DNA from: Cephalotus follicularis
Lineage: Eukaryota; Streptophyta; Magnoliopsida; Oxalidales; Cephalotaceae
DNA: 64,000 bases
Assembly: GCA_001972305.1 (NCBI GenBank)
Contig: BDDD01000081.1
Location: 390,444-454,443, forward strand
Direction: 5' to 3'
How positions within the stretch are numbered: position 1 is the first letter of the stretch; the number at the start of each line of letters is the position of its first letter. A program made the position numbers and the translations under genes. The notes beneath the pieces are model-generated. The model made no database searches. It had not been told where the DNA came from and saw nothing but the letters and a program-made list of their open reading frames with translations. This document shows positions 23,059 through 35,021 of this stretch, piece after piece.

Positions 23059-24767
23059 TGTTGTTAGATATAGTGACCTGACAAGCCATTAGATGGGTTG
23101 TCAAATTATATCTTACCATGTATTGAACAATCTTATTCTTGTATAAATATATGATGCGTGCTAATTATTATTATGGCCATATCACTTGTATTTTATCACA
23201 TAATTGAAGTAGTTTAATTATTACCTACTTATACTAGTGATGCCCAGACATAAGGTTGGATGTCTGGCATGGAGGCTGTGAGACTGGTTACCTTATTTCT
23301 TATGTCAAACTTGTTCCAAGTCATAGGTTCACTTTGTGGGCATTAGTGAACCGGATAGACTTGCGCGTATGTTGCCTGCTCATGGAATCGGGGGATGGAT
23401 TCTCTCACTACCATATTTTAGCCATTGAGGTACTATCTAGGGTTGACACATATCCTTACCCTAGACCTCAATCAGGGCCAAGTATGACAAGGGATTATAG
23501 TGCACGCGAACCGACAACTTAGAAAATCTAGGGTTAATGAGGCGTGTAATAAATTATGGGAAAATTAATTAGATTAATTTTTCCATCTGGATAATATTAG
23601 ATATTATTCTGATAACATTTAAATTGGTCGAGGACCATTCAGAATGGCTGAACCGAACCCTAGGGGTATTTCGATTATTTGTGAACACCTCTCGAACTAA
23701 CCAAGATTTTAAAGGGTCCCTACCTTATAATGATTAGATCTTTAATATGTTAGACATATTAAGTCTTGGTGTCAAATAACAGTTGTGTGGATTTTACATT
23801 TTGTGGAAACACATATGCTTAATCTTACTTAACCAATATTTGAAAGTTATATGAGATCACTAAAAGAGTTAGACTTTTCATGCTTGACTGGCCAGAAAGC
23901 GTCGATGTCTTTTAGAAAGACGTCGATGCGTTTCTTTGATAAAGACGTCGATGTCTTTCAGAAAGTATCGATGTGCTTTAGTGCCACGTTGCATAGGCGT
24001 CGACGTCTTTTGGAAGGCATCGACGTCTTTGAGCAGAACGTGCAACCAGTGCACGATCTCACTTTGTGGGCACTACTTCTCTCACATCCTTAGCCGATTT
24101 CTCTTGAATTTACACGTTTTAGAAACGTGGGAATCATGGCTTCGGACTCCCAGGGAGTGAAGGCCATGATTCTAAGTGAATGGGAGATTGGGAGAGAGAA
24201 TTTTAGGCTAGTTATAAGCATTTCTGCAGAAAATAGAGAGAAAAAGTTGAGACATTTTGCTGGGCAATTGACCTCGAGTTCTTCTCTGCAAGTGTGTGTT
24301 CCTTCATCTGATAAACACCGAGCAAAGGCTTATCTAGGGTGGATTGATTATTGACTTCATTGGTCATAATCAATACTCCTTTTCTAAGCTAAGTGAGAGA
24401 GAAAGTGAGTTGAAGCACTTTGATTTTGCTGGATGGTCTACTTGCTGTTCCTGAGGCTTGGAGAAGATCAAAGGGATTCTACTCAAGCTTGTAGCGGCAA
24501 AGAACGAAGGGGCCAACACCCACTGGTATAATTCTTGGTCCTTCTTCTTTATGCCATGCTTGTGTGTCACCATTGTTTGCAATGGTGACACTAATTCAAT
24601 TCTGTTGATGTTGTGGTGATCCATGTGGTCTGTGGACGTGCCATAATGGATTGGTTTATCTTTTATTGGGTGTTCTTCCGCTGCATGATTGTATATTTAA
24701 ATTTTATTCTACACCTTACACGCCTATGTCCATTTTGGCACCGGACTCGATTTATCCGATTCCATTA
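23059..24767 (+). mobile_element. C1 5' LTR (copia-like)
   Basis: Starts TGTTGTTAGATATAG and ends near TCCATTA, followed at once by TGGTATCAGAGC. S4 at 54648-56807 is a reverse copy of the same family and is about 450 bp longer; the difference is one gap at about 23413, so this copy has an internal deletion. A cluster of AAAGACGTCGATG motifs lies at 23895-24035. Confidence 0.82.
23895..24035 (+). repeat. GACGTCGATG cluster in C1 5' LTR
   Basis: Six motifs: AAAGCGTCGATGTC, AAAGACGTCGATGCG, AAAGACGTCGATGTC, AAAGTATCGATGTG, AGGCGTCGACGTC and AGGCATCGACGTC. The same cluster is repeated at 26955-27085 in the partial 3' LTR and, on the other strand, at 55380-55515 in S4. Confidence 0.85.
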
Positions 24768-24768
24768 G

Positions 24769-24780
24769 TGGTATCAGAGC
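24769..24780 (+). other. C1 primer-binding site
   Basis: TGGTATCAGAGC, matching the 3' end of initiator tRNA-Met, directly after the LTR. It fixes the orientation of C1 as plus. Confidence 0.85.
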
Positions 24781-26095
24781 GTCCCACATCATCCTTAATT
24801 GAATGCGTATGCCTGAGATGATGTACTGATTAATAGTTTAATTGTTGGATGTGTTTTTGTGATCAAACTAAATTTTCTAAGTGCCTTAATGAAAATTGCA
24901 TGAAATTGGATTTCATTGTGTTTTTGTACTAGGAATGTTGTTTAAATGTGTTTAGAATTAAGTTTGGAACATGCATAGTGCATTTTGGAATACCAGAATG
25001 GTATACCATAGTCTAAACCATTGAATTCAGCATTTTTCGAAATGCAGAAAATGCCCAGGGGGCTAAAGACGTCGACGTCTTTTGTAAGACATCGATGTTA
25101 TGTCAAATTCCTAGAAAAGAAGTCGACGTTCGTCATAGACGCCGATGTCTGGATCATACTTTGTGAAACGCGTAGATGTTATTTTTATTTTGGACGTCGA
25201 TGCCTTTTTCAAATGTTCTTGTGAAATGCGTTGATGCCCTGTTTTTGGCATCGACGCCTTCTTCATGTTTTTCCAGAAAACACGTCGATGCCTTTGGTAA
25301 GACGTTGACGTCTTTTATAAAAAAAAACTTTTTTTTTGTATAAAATTGGATTTTATACATTTTGGCACTTGGAAGATTAAAATCATTGCTTGATTTAGTG
25401 GGAGTTTGATCAATTAACAATCATTGAATTAAATTGTGTAATTGGTTATCATTTATGGCATTTGTTTTGTTTTGTTGTTTTATTATATTGGATATAATAT
25501 AAGTCTTATGCACAATAGATGGCCCGAAAAGGACATAGACCTAGTTTATGGTTTTCTTTGTGTGGATGGCTTTAATTTATTTATTATCTTTAAAGGTCTG
25601 TAATAAGGTGCCTGCGTGCACCATTTATTTTTCCTTACTTTTGTATTTTCTCCTTGTAATTTTAAATGTAAATTTCTTTTAGAAAATGTATTGTTCATTT
25701 TGTAAAAGAAGACTATGCAAGGAGAGATGGAGGAAAGGTGAAATGAAGTACAAGACTTTTGAAGGCCATGTCTGCATGGTTAATGTTGTAATAAATAGAT
25801 TTAAATCATTACACCTAGGAAGACCTAGTAGTGACTTTGGGCTCAAGTCATTACTAATTTTGTCCTGGCCAATCCATTGACATATTTTAGAAATATGTCC
25901 AAGGAGCATAAGATAATCGTCTTGCATGATCAGCCGTAATTAATTGGAATTGGCTAATATAACCAATGAATTAATTAATGGCTTGGTAATTAAAACAAGA
26001 GACCGCAAATTCCCTCACTAAAATAATAAGTCTTAACGTAGGAACCCCTGGAGTGGTTCCCCGTGGCCTTCTACAATTTTCGTTGAGTAGTGTTC
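24781..26095 (+). mobile_element. C1 internal region, non-coding
   Basis: No gag or pol motif in any frame. It holds another GACGTCGA cluster (25065-25315), including the palindrome AAAGACGTCGACGTCTTT at 25065-25082. A block at 25500-25780 (CCTGCGTGCACC, then AAAAGAAGACTATGCAAGGAGAGATGG, then GAAGGCCATGTCTGCATGG) has a clear counterpart in C2 at 34690-34990. This is the structure of a large non-autonomous LTR element depending on proteins made elsewhere. Confidence 0.65.
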
Positions 26096-26425
26096 CTGGG
26101 TTATTGGTTTGTCATGCCCTAGCTGAGGCTGATGACTTGGGGATATTATGTCAACGTCGGTGTTGGGCACCGCAAAGGGTGACTATGTTTTAGCACTTGG
26201 ACACGCCTACGTGCATGTGTTAAAACTAGTGCATTCCAATGAAAATTGTGGGTACTGGACTTATCAAGATTCTGATGGTTTGTCATGCCCTAGCTGAGGC
26301 CAGATTGAATCTAAGGCCAAATACTATGATTGGATCTTGTATTGGATACAAATTGGCAAGAAAGCCTACCCATTGGATATATTATAGTTTGTCATGCCCT
26401 AGCTGAGGCTATAATATAATTGCGA
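26095..26425 (+). repeat. Three hairpins with an invariant loop block in C1
   Basis: The block TTGTCATGCCCTAGCTGAGG occurs unchanged at 26109, 26280 and 26389. The flanks differ between copies yet are complementary within each copy: TATATTATAG with CTATAATATA in the third, AGATTC and TGG with CCA and GAATCT in the second (with an internal loop), CCTGGGTTATTGG with CTGATGACTTGGG in the first, using several G-T pairs. Confidence 0.7.
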
Positions 26426-27163
26426 TGGATTCCAATCCCCACTAGGCAAAGGTCCTAGTAATGATCAGATATTTTAGCCATTGAGGTACTATCTAGGGTT
26501 GACACATATCCTTACCCTAGACCTCAATCAGGGCCAAGTATGACAAGGGATTATAGTGCACGCGAACCGACAACTTAGAAAATCTAGGGTTAATGAGGCG
26601 TGTAATAAATTATGGGAAAATTAATTAGATTAATTTTTCCATCTGGATAATATTAGATATTATTCTGATAACATTTAAATTGGTCGAGGACCATTCAGAA
26701 TGGCTGAACCGAACCCTAGGGGTATTTCGATTATTTGTGAACACCTCTCGAACTAACCAAGATTTTAAAGGGTCCCTACCTTATAATGATTAGATCTTTA
26801 ATATGTTAGACATATTAAGTCTTGGTGTTAAATAACAGTTGTGTGGATTTTACATTTTGTGGAAACACATATGCTTAATCTTACTTAACCAATATTTGAA
26901 AGTTATATGAGATCACTAAAAGAGTTAGACTTTTCATGCTTGACTGGCCAGAAAGCGTCGATGTCTTTTAGAAAGACGTCGATGCGTTTCTTTGATAAAG
27001 ACGTCGATGTCTTTCAGAAAGTATCGATGTGCTTTAGTGCCACGTTGCATAGGCGTCGACGTCTTTTGGAAGGCATCGACTTCTTTGAGCAGAACGTGCA
27101 ACCAGTGCACGATCTCACTTTGTGGGCACTACTTCTCTCACATCCTTAGCCGATTTCTCTTGT
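26425..27163 (+). mobile_element. C1 3' LTR fragment
   Basis: From ATTTTAGCCATTGAGGTAC (26468) to GATTTCTCTTG (27163) it is nearly identical to 23413-24106. Upstream bases to about 26425 match the stretch present in S4 but deleted from the 5' LTR. Both natural ends of the LTR are missing, and S1 sequence follows at 27164. Confidence 0.78.
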
Positions 27164-27427
27164 TGGTCCTTTATGGACATACTGTACTACCTGTTGGTCC
27201 TTACGGACATTACTGTGATTGTGGATGCGATCCTGGCCGGATCACTACTGTACTGTTCTTGCATACATATGTTTTCTTATATATGTATCCACTGTTATTT
27301 TACTGTACTGTGAAAATATATATATTTCTCATATATATATATATAAACTGGTATTTCCTGCACTGCATCATTTATGCATACATTACATGACATGCATTTC
27401 ATGTTGATCCCGAGCTACTTTTATGAC

Positions 27428-27452
27428 TTAGCCGAGTGAGGACAAAGGCTAA
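27428..27452 (+). repeat. TTAGCC/GGCTAA hairpin in S1
   Basis: Arms TTAGCC and GGCTAA enclose GAGTGAGGACAAA, followed by CCCCCTAC. The same element occurs in T4 (31300), S2 (28084-28108, minus), T5 (41432-41456), both T6 LTRs and S3 (49443-49467), always about 0.25-0.4 kb before the LTR 3' end. Confidence 0.75.
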
Positions 27453-28838
27453 CCCCCTACTTTACAGATTGATGCAGTGGACTGTTTGGACTGGCATGGA
27501 CGAAGAATAAAGTTGTTATGTTGTTCTTAGTTTTACTTATTCTCCTGTTTTGTAATAAACTATTTTGTTAAAGGATTTCTGATGTAGTGTACTTATGGTT
27601 TTGTTAATGATGGGATTTAAATATTGTACTGTGATCACGCTCCGTTTTGTGGGCTTTTAACAATGACGGACTTGTTTTGTGTAGCTGTCACGCCCCCGTT
27701 TTCCAATTTAAGGCAACATATAAAGCGGTAAGGCAATCAACATAAAATAATCCAGCTCATGCAAATTTACCAATAAATAAAACCTTAGATAGCGGAAGCA
27801 ATAACGTAAATGAGCCGAATTTAAATACGCATCACGCATCCCATACTACGTGATGCCCAACATGTTTATAACACAACCCAACAATAATGTCGATCGCCCA
27901 AAATGGAGCGTGAAATAATACAGTACGAGATAACAACAATAACCCGAGTTACAATAATCCAAATTATAAAATCATTGTTCCATAATCCAATACATAAAAT
28001 AAGAGAAACTACACAGTCTTCTCTTTAAGTCTCCAAGCATGCTCCATCTCACAAACCGCTCCATCAATCTGTTACAGTAGGGGTTAGCCTTTGTCCTCAC
28101 TCGGCTAAGTAGAAAAGATTATGAATTACAGTTTAAGGTCAAGGTAATGCGTATCATGAATGAATGCATAGTTATGAGCATGGCATGTAATTTTCACGAT
28201 AAATATATCTCCGTATATACATATATAAAAATATATGCATGTTCACCGTACAAGAATAACTCCGTAAGTTGTATCAACACAAGCAATGAGTATGTCCCAA
28301 AAGGAACCAGACAAACAAGTCGCAATAACCGTCACCACCTCCTGGCCCCAACGTCATGCACTCTTACCTCATCCCGTTTGTGAAAGGTTTGAAGCAAGTC
28401 GTCCGTATGTTTTTTAGCACGATGGCTAACCCAACAGTCACAAGTATTGCACAACACAATTCAAGCAATAAAGTATAATCACTTGATCAAATATATTTGT
28501 TTAAAATATATTACTCTGTTCACAAGTTGAAATAAGTTATAAAACTTAAAAAAATACATTTGGATTGCGTAGTCAATCCTTTAAAACCATTCTCCGTATT
28601 TGGGGATACTTCCCCAGCCATTTCGAAAATATATAAAATCATATATTTGACAAATATACATTTTCGTGCAATAATGATTATAATAATCATGCAAGCTTTT
28701 CAAAATGGTTAACACATTTTAGAAATCAACCATAATGCAATTTACAGTAATAATGCGAACATATGCTCAGAATGCACCTAGGGTTGTTGGTAATTAACCT
28801 AGGTTTATCTCCTTCTCTAAAAGTCCCATTTTTGCTGT

Positions 28839-29060
28839 AACAGTCGACTGTTTTTCCATAACAGTCTGCTGGATCCTTGAGTCAGTCGACTGCTCTTCCC
28901 AGGCAGTCGACTTGTTCATCATGAGTACCAGGCAGTCGACTGCCTTCCTTCGACAGTCGACTGTTCTGGGTAATATTGCATGCGTAGTCAACTGGTATAA
29001 CATGCCAGTCGACTGAAAGTTTGAGTAGTCGACTGCTTCAATTGAGCAGTCAGCTGTTCT
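28839..29060 (-). repeat. CAGTCGACTG cluster 2 in S2
   Basis: At least ten copies or near copies. Perfect palindromes include AACAGTCGACTGTT at 28839-28852 and GGCAGTCGACTGCC at 28931-28944. Offset from the LTR start about 1,144-1,364. Confidence 0.85.
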
Positions 29061-29889
29061 GGGCTGGACAGTGACAATAACTCACTGTTAATTCATCCAA
29101 TCAAGCAATTGGAACCTATTCACACGTATTCAACCCCCAGAATAACATCAATACTCATACATTGGTCTAAAACACAACTCAATTCATGCATTATTCTCCG
29201 TTTTCATCATAATTCAAATGACAACCAAACATGGCATTACATGAAAGCCATTCCAATTCTCCATTCAAAATCAGTAAGCATGCCCGATTATCTATCAACA
29301 ATAACCATAACATCAACAATACTGTAATCCACAACCAAAACAACCGTACCATTCATTTATAACCTCATTTCACTTACACTCAAAATGCATGCATAACATT
29401 TTCTACCACTACCCCCACATTTGATTTCAAGTTAGAAATCGAAAGTCCACCTCTTTGTGTCTCCTTTCCAGAATCCTTGAGCTTCCCAGAAGCTCCAAGA
29501 ACTGTCCAGTAGCTTCAATCCAAGCTCCAAGCTTTAACAATGGAGGACCTCTCACTTCCTCACTATTTCACTTTTAATTTCTCACTGTTTTCACTCTCAA
29601 ACTCTCTGGTACTTTCTTCACAGATTGTAGAGTGAGAGAGACGAAGGGCAGGAAGCAAACATGCAGTCTCGTCTCCTTCCACCCCTTACATGGAATAAAA
29701 GCCCATTTCTCTCACAATTACTTGCATGCACACACACTTGTCATTCATACACTTCCTTTCTGTTTTTGCAGGTCCTGGCGTGGTGGTGCATGCTCAACAC
29801 GTTTCATCAATCATCACATGGCGCCTGCAAGATTCCTTATCAGTGGCTGCATGTGATCTCATCACATGAAGATAAAACAGGGCACGATC

Positions 29890-30040
29890 CAGTCGGCTGC
29901 CTTTCCCTACAGTCGGCTGCCTCGCCTGGCAGTCTGTTGCCATGTGTCACGATAGCTGGCCAGTCGACTGGTTCCTCACGCCAGTCGACTGCCTCCCCCT
30001 TTAGTCCAATAGTCGGCTGGTATATCTCACCAGACGGCTG
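29890..30040 (-). repeat. CAGTCGACTG cluster 1 in S2
   Basis: CAGTCGGCTGCC, CAGTCGACTGG and CAGTCGACTGCC variants, about eight copies, 164-314 bases from the LTR start in element orientation. Confidence 0.8.
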
Positions 30041-30369
30041 TCCAGGCCAAAAATCCCCACAATTATACTTAGAATCACACTTCCAAAAGCTCTAAGTTAC
30101 TTAACTTCAAGATATCAACTAGGAAATTTGCCTTTTATTATTTCAAGGTAAAGATTACAACGAGGATTACAATAATACATGAAATTGAATTTCTGGGTGT
30201 TACAGTGCAGTATGGGATGCACGTTACGAGTTTTCAGCTTATGAATTTTATGCTTCCGCAACTGACATCTTGCTTAAAAGTTTAAATTTTATGGTATTTA
30301 TATGAGCTGAATTTATATGTTAATTGCCCTTACCGCTTTAATGTTGTCTCCCAAAACGGGGGTGTGAGA

Positions 30370-31753
30370 GTTCAACGTACACAGCCGACTGTAAAAGGGA
30401 AAGCAGTCGACTATGCATTTATTATTTTGCCCATATATGGCAGGGAGAATCGTATCTACACTGTTTCGTATAGACAGTTGACTGTTGAGGAAAATAGCCC
30501 AATACTCATGCATACTCGCTTAGAATAGTCGACTACTAAAGGACAGCAGCCGACTGCTAAAGTAAAAAGCCAACTGTTAAAGGCAATAACCAACCCTTAA
30601 TGGAAGCGGTAGACATGGGTGCAACGCCAACGACTCTAGATGCATTTGAGCATATGTTTGCATTGCAATTTGAACTATTAACTGCATTGTGGATTGGAAT
30701 GTGACTGATTTCTAAAAGTGTTTTATCACTTTAGAAATACGTGCATGATTTTAAATAAATCATTATTTTGTTCGAAAATGTATATTTTTTAATGACTGGG
30801 GAAAGTAATTTCCAAATATTGTGAACTATTTAAAGGATTTTCTATACAATGAAAATGCATCGATACGAGTGTTTATAACTTTTAAACGACTTGAAAATGA
30901 ACTGATATATATTTTGACAAATATATTTGATCAAGTAATTATTTTACAAATTGCTTGAATTGGACTGTGATTGTTACTGTGCCATACTACCTGCGTGGCA
31001 GAGGTTACCATGGTTGGCTAGTGGCGGGGTTAGGATCTAGATGCCAGGAGATGGCTAGGGATACTCACTGTTGATTTATTAGCCGCCGTGCTAGTAACCT
31101 ATACAGTTGACCTACTTCGAGCAGACCGGAGATGGGGATGAAGTATGGAGTGTGCGACGTTGGGGCCAGGAGATGGCGACGATCTCGTACGTACTAATTG
31201 AATTGACTGGTCCTTTGAGGACATGATTGCTGGATTGTGTTGATGTAGCCCTGATAAGGTTGCACCTGTATTGTGAATATACATATAGATATATATGTAT
31301 AGCCAAGTGAGGACAAAGGCTAACCCCCTATAATTTGAGATTGATGCAGTGGGACTGACATGGATAAGGCTGGGAAGAATAACGTTGTAATAATGTTATC
31401 TGATGGACCTGTATTTTCATGTTGGAGTTATTAAACTATTATTGTATACTTGGAACAATGTTTATCGTATTTGATGGATAATTGTTAAGTACGGATTACT
31501 GCATTGAATGAAATATTGTATCGACATGTTTTAATCATGCTTCGCTTTGAGGGCAATTAACTATGGAATGTTGTATTTTAGTAACATTTAGTATGGGATG
31601 CATGTTATGACGTTTAAATTCGGCTTATAACTGAATGCTTCCGCAAGATATAATCTGTTTTGAAAAGTTTTTATTTTCCCATAAAATTGTATAAGCCGGA
31701 TATTATGTTGATTGCCACCGCTATTATTGTTGTTATGGAAACGGGGTGTTGCA
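30370..31753 (+). mobile_element. T4 5' LTR, right part
   Basis: Resumes after S1 with CAGCCGACTG/CAGTCGACTA repeats (30383-30590) that continue cluster 2 of the left part. The hairpin TAGCC...GGCTA is at 31300-31322. The end GGAACGGGGTGTTGCA-like sequence at 31753 is followed by a degenerate primer site (TAGTGATATCAGAGC, 31755-31769). Confidence 0.85.
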
Positions 31754-31867
31754 ATAGTGATATCAGAGCATATTCCATATATGCTTAGCTTGGATAAGTT
31801 CCTTGGCAATTAATGAATTGTTTCCTTGAGATGATTACTAATGATATCTTTCCTTATCGGAACAAAA

Positions 31868-32042
31868 ATGGACAGAAGGACACGAGCGAGAGCAAGAGCT
31901 GCGGAGGGGAATGCCCCTCAAAAGGCAAACATCCCTCAAGAACCAAATGGTAGGAGAGAATTGTTAAATCGCATTGCCGATTACTTTCAGTACCAAATGG
32001 CTGTTAATGCTACTCATTAGGAGGAGATGCGCCGCTATTATG
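31868..32042 (+). pseudogene. gag: T4 gag, N-terminal piece
   Basis: ATG at 31868 in ACAAAAATGGACAGAAGG opens a basic N-terminus (MDRRTRARARAAEGN) and RIADYFQYQMAVNATH. A TAG at 32018 stands where relatives have Gln (CAG to TAG). It is interrupted at 32042 by the 5' LTR of C2; the matching C-terminal piece starts at 37235. Confidence 0.8.
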
Positions 32043-34413
32043 TGTTAGAGTAGGGGTGTCCCTGCATGCCACGAGGTGGCTTCGCATATATATATATGTA
32101 TATATGAGATGCACTTTTTAACTGGAGATATCTCTTTAAGCCACGGGGCGGCTGCATTTATGTATATTACACTCTCTATTTATACAATATGAATTCCTTT
32201 TCGTGTTTTATAGTGCATATTCATTCAACAATGGCAACCCGCTATATGTATATCCCAAACCATCTTAAATGGATCGGGTGATCACTATGTCATCCAAGTA
32301 CACATATAGTTCCCTGTCGTTCGAGGGGTTGGATCTCATGCCTGAGAGGTTATGAGAATGAGATCCTTACTCCTTGCTGATAGAACGTTCCAAGTCATAG
32401 GTTCACTTCCTTAGGGAAATAGATGAACCGCATAGACTTGTCGTATTATGCTTGCTCTAGGGTTTAGTGGAGGATGGGTCATCTCATTACCATTTGGATT
32501 TATCCTAAAGCATAATACGGGGTTCGTTCTAAGGAGTATGAGACTGAACAGATCCACCATAGGAAACCTATTTGGAAAGTCATACCTATGTCAATAGGAT
32601 TCCTATAGTCTCGGTAGTGTATAGTCTATGGTGACTAGTAGACCATTCGTGGAGCTACGTTGTATCGTTAGACCTGAGCAGCTGGCATGCATTGTGTTGT
32701 AACTGCTTGGCTTTGATTTTCGCCTTTCCCAGCACTAGCCACTTGCTTGCAAAAGGGTTGTCTTTGGGCCTTGTGGGAGCTTCATTGATATTTATGTTCG
32801 TTGAGATTCTAAAACCCTTATCAGGTATAGGCAGACTGGAAACGGGGTTTCCGGGGAAGTTTGCCCAAAGTCTCAATGCGTACGTAAATTTATAGTTATC
32901 GTGACTTTACCTAGGGGTGACATTAATCCGAACCCTAGGTTGCGGTTGGAGCTAAGTATGACGAAGGATACATGACACATATGCCAGTGACTGGATAAAG
33001 TACTAGTTTACTGGATGTCGACTTATAGATGTAGTTTATTCTACGGGTCCAGGGGGTGATGGGATTCCCACCGGGGTTTTTTTAATAGTCGGGGACTATT
33101 AGGATAGTCGTACCAGAACTCCTGGGATGTTCTGAAAAATTTATAGTCGTACGGGATTCAAACCGGGCTTTCGGGTCCCATCTGGTAATTGGAAAAGCAA
33201 TGCATGCTACACACATGCTAGCTTGGCAAAAAATCTAGTTTTAACTAGTATATATTAATTTGGCATTAGTGACTTATTTATCTATTTAAATTTACCACCG
33301 TATTGTCATATTAATATATTAGGAGATGCCACAGCGGGAGTATGTTTAACATACCATGTGCGGGGTGCACATAATTAAAACAAGAGAGAAATTTTAATTA
33401 TATTAAAAGAGAAAAAGACAAAATGTTTACTAAGTCTTCACTTGTCTTGTTGACGTCACGGGTACGCCAAAAATCGCGCCTGGTGCGAGCTAATGGGCGA
33501 GAAATGCACGAGTGCGTGCACAACGCCTAGACGAAGCTTTCGGACGGAGAAGACGACTCTGCTCGTGTCGGTGGCCGGGTAAAGAGGCAGCCTTTCATCC
33601 ACGGTAAGCCCTCTTTCTCTCCTCGTTTTCTCTTCCTCTCTCTCTCTCTGTTTTGTCGTGACGCGTTTTTGCATCTTCCCACTATCGGCGTCTCTTCCGC
33701 CATCGGTGGTCCTTGTAGGTGGAGCCAACCTTTTGCACTACCTATCTTGACCCTAGATTAGGTGTTTCCCGGTGTTTTCCGTTCGTTTTCTGGCCGGATG
33801 CATTTTCTGAGTTGACTCTGCCGAGTCGACTCGCTGTGCGCCATGACTTGGCGTTTCGGCCCAAGTCACGGCGAGTCTTGGTCACCAGTACGTTTATCGG
33901 AGTGTTGGCATCCATATATGTCACTGTCAGTCAAATACATGTTGATTGTGACTCACTGAGTCCAAACTCAGTGAGTTGCCGCCGCTGTTCACCGTGTTCC
34001 GGGGCTCTTCCCGGTGCGTCTCTGCTAGAAACGGGTAGAGTAGATCTTTTTGAGTCCGTTGGTGTCTTGGTTGAATTTTTTGTAGACTGGCCAGAAACCG
34101 GCAGTGGAGCAGGTAACCGGCAGTTGCTTCAGGAAGCGTGTAGCGGCAAAGTGATGGAGCCGCCAATGTTGGTATGGTTCCTAATCTTTTATATTTGTTG
34201 TTTACCGAATTGGTTTCGGTTATGTGGATGTATGCTTGACTGTTTCGTTTTGCTCGATAGAATATTAAACGGAGATCCTAAGCGCATTGAATATGGTAGT
34301 AAGATGTAAGTGTGAACCTTGACTTCGTGTCTTGGTATTTTTTGAAAAATTAAAATTATACACACTTGTATCTTAGACCCAAAATAGACCGGGACCCCTC
34401 TCGGGTTCGAACA
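32043..34413 (+). mobile_element. C2 5' LTR (copia)
   Basis: Starts TGTTAGAGTAGGGGTGTCCC, ends GGGTTCGAACA, and is followed by TGGTATCAGAGC. Length 2.37 kb. It shares a phrase with C1 (AAGTCATAGGTTCACTT...GAACCG.ATAGACTTG), so the two belong to related families. It contains CGAGTCGACTCG at 33822-33833 and a chance open frame at 33719-34309. Confidence 0.85.
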
Positions 34414-34415
34414 AG

Positions 34416-34427
34416 TGGTATCAGAGC
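34416..34427 (+). other. C2 primer-binding site
   Basis: TGGTATCAGAGC two bases after the LTR end. Confidence 0.85.
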
Positions 34428-35021
34428 AATCCGTTTTAATATCAATTGGACTTTGATTTCAGTTTTTGGTGACTATTTTGGAATGATTAAAGTAGCTGAA
34501 ATTCTAATTTAATTCCTTCCCATTTTTTAAAAAATTAAGTTTTTTCGCAAAACCCTAGGGAAACTAGATTTTAATTAATCTAGTGGGAGTTTTATTTGAA
34601 TATCGGCGAACTTGTCTGGATTATTTTTATTGATCATCAAAAATTGAAATTGCTTGTGTTTATTTATTTCTATTATGGATATAGATTTAAATGTCTTATG
34701 CATGATGGTAGGCAATGGGATTGAACCTAGCTTTTCATTTCTTTTGTAAATGGTTTAAATTTCTTTATTATCTTGTACTTTATTTGGTCTGTAATATGGT
34801 TGCCTGCGAGCGCCATTTTTTCATATTTGTGTAATTCTCTCTCTCCCTCCATTTGTATTCTATCCTTTATTTTTGAATGTATTTGTGTAAATTTCATTTT
34901 GTAAATAAAAGAAGAGAAGAATTGCAAAGGAGCTCGAAGAGGAAGATTAAGGAAATTGCAAGACCAAGTGAAGGCCATGTATGGATGGTGCATTTTTTAA
35001 TAAAGTAGTTTTGAATAGTTC
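34428..35021 (+). mobile_element. C2 leader and untranslated internal region
   Basis: No coding motif. AT-rich, with a stretch at 34690-34990 related to C1 25500-25780 (CTGTAATATGGTTGCCTGCG, an AAAGAAGAGAAGAATTGCAAAGG stretch, GTGAAGGCCATGTATGGATGG). It ends where an LTR-like insert begins. Confidence 0.65.

Larger units (their letters stand above)
27686..30204 (-). mobile_element. Solo LTR S2, reverse orientation
   Basis: Plus-strand edges are TGTCACGCCCCCG at 27686 and GGGTGTTACA at 30204, i.e. an LTR of 2,519 bp in reverse. S1 continues on both sides, with GTAGC and GTGCA as immediate flanks, so a clean target duplication is not visible. It carries the end hairpin (28084-28108), the GATTTC/GAAATC inverted repeat (29423-29440) and two CAGTCGACTG clusters. 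Confidence 0.82.
22567..30369 (+). mobile_element. Solo LTR S1 interrupted by C1 and S2
   Basis: Starts TGTAACGCTCGAG at 22567 and ends GGGGGTGTGAGA at 30369. Both sides carry GTTCA (22562-22566 and 30370-30374), a five-base target duplication. Its own sequence is 22567-23058, 27164-27685 and 30205-30369. That sums to about 1.18 kb, well short of the 2.5 kb of related LTRs, so about 1.3 kb was lost, probably with the right end of C1. Contains the TTAGCC/GGCTAA hairpin at 27428-27452. Confidence 0.82.

Noticed and set aside
28839-29060. CRISPR-like array of short repeats
   Set aside because: Repeats are about 10 bases and variable, spacers are irregular, and the sequence is a plant LTR with no cas genes.
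33719-34309. 196-codon open frame in the C2 5' LTR
   Set aside because: No recognisable domain; it lies wholly inside an LTR in a GC-rich island, where long chance frames are common.
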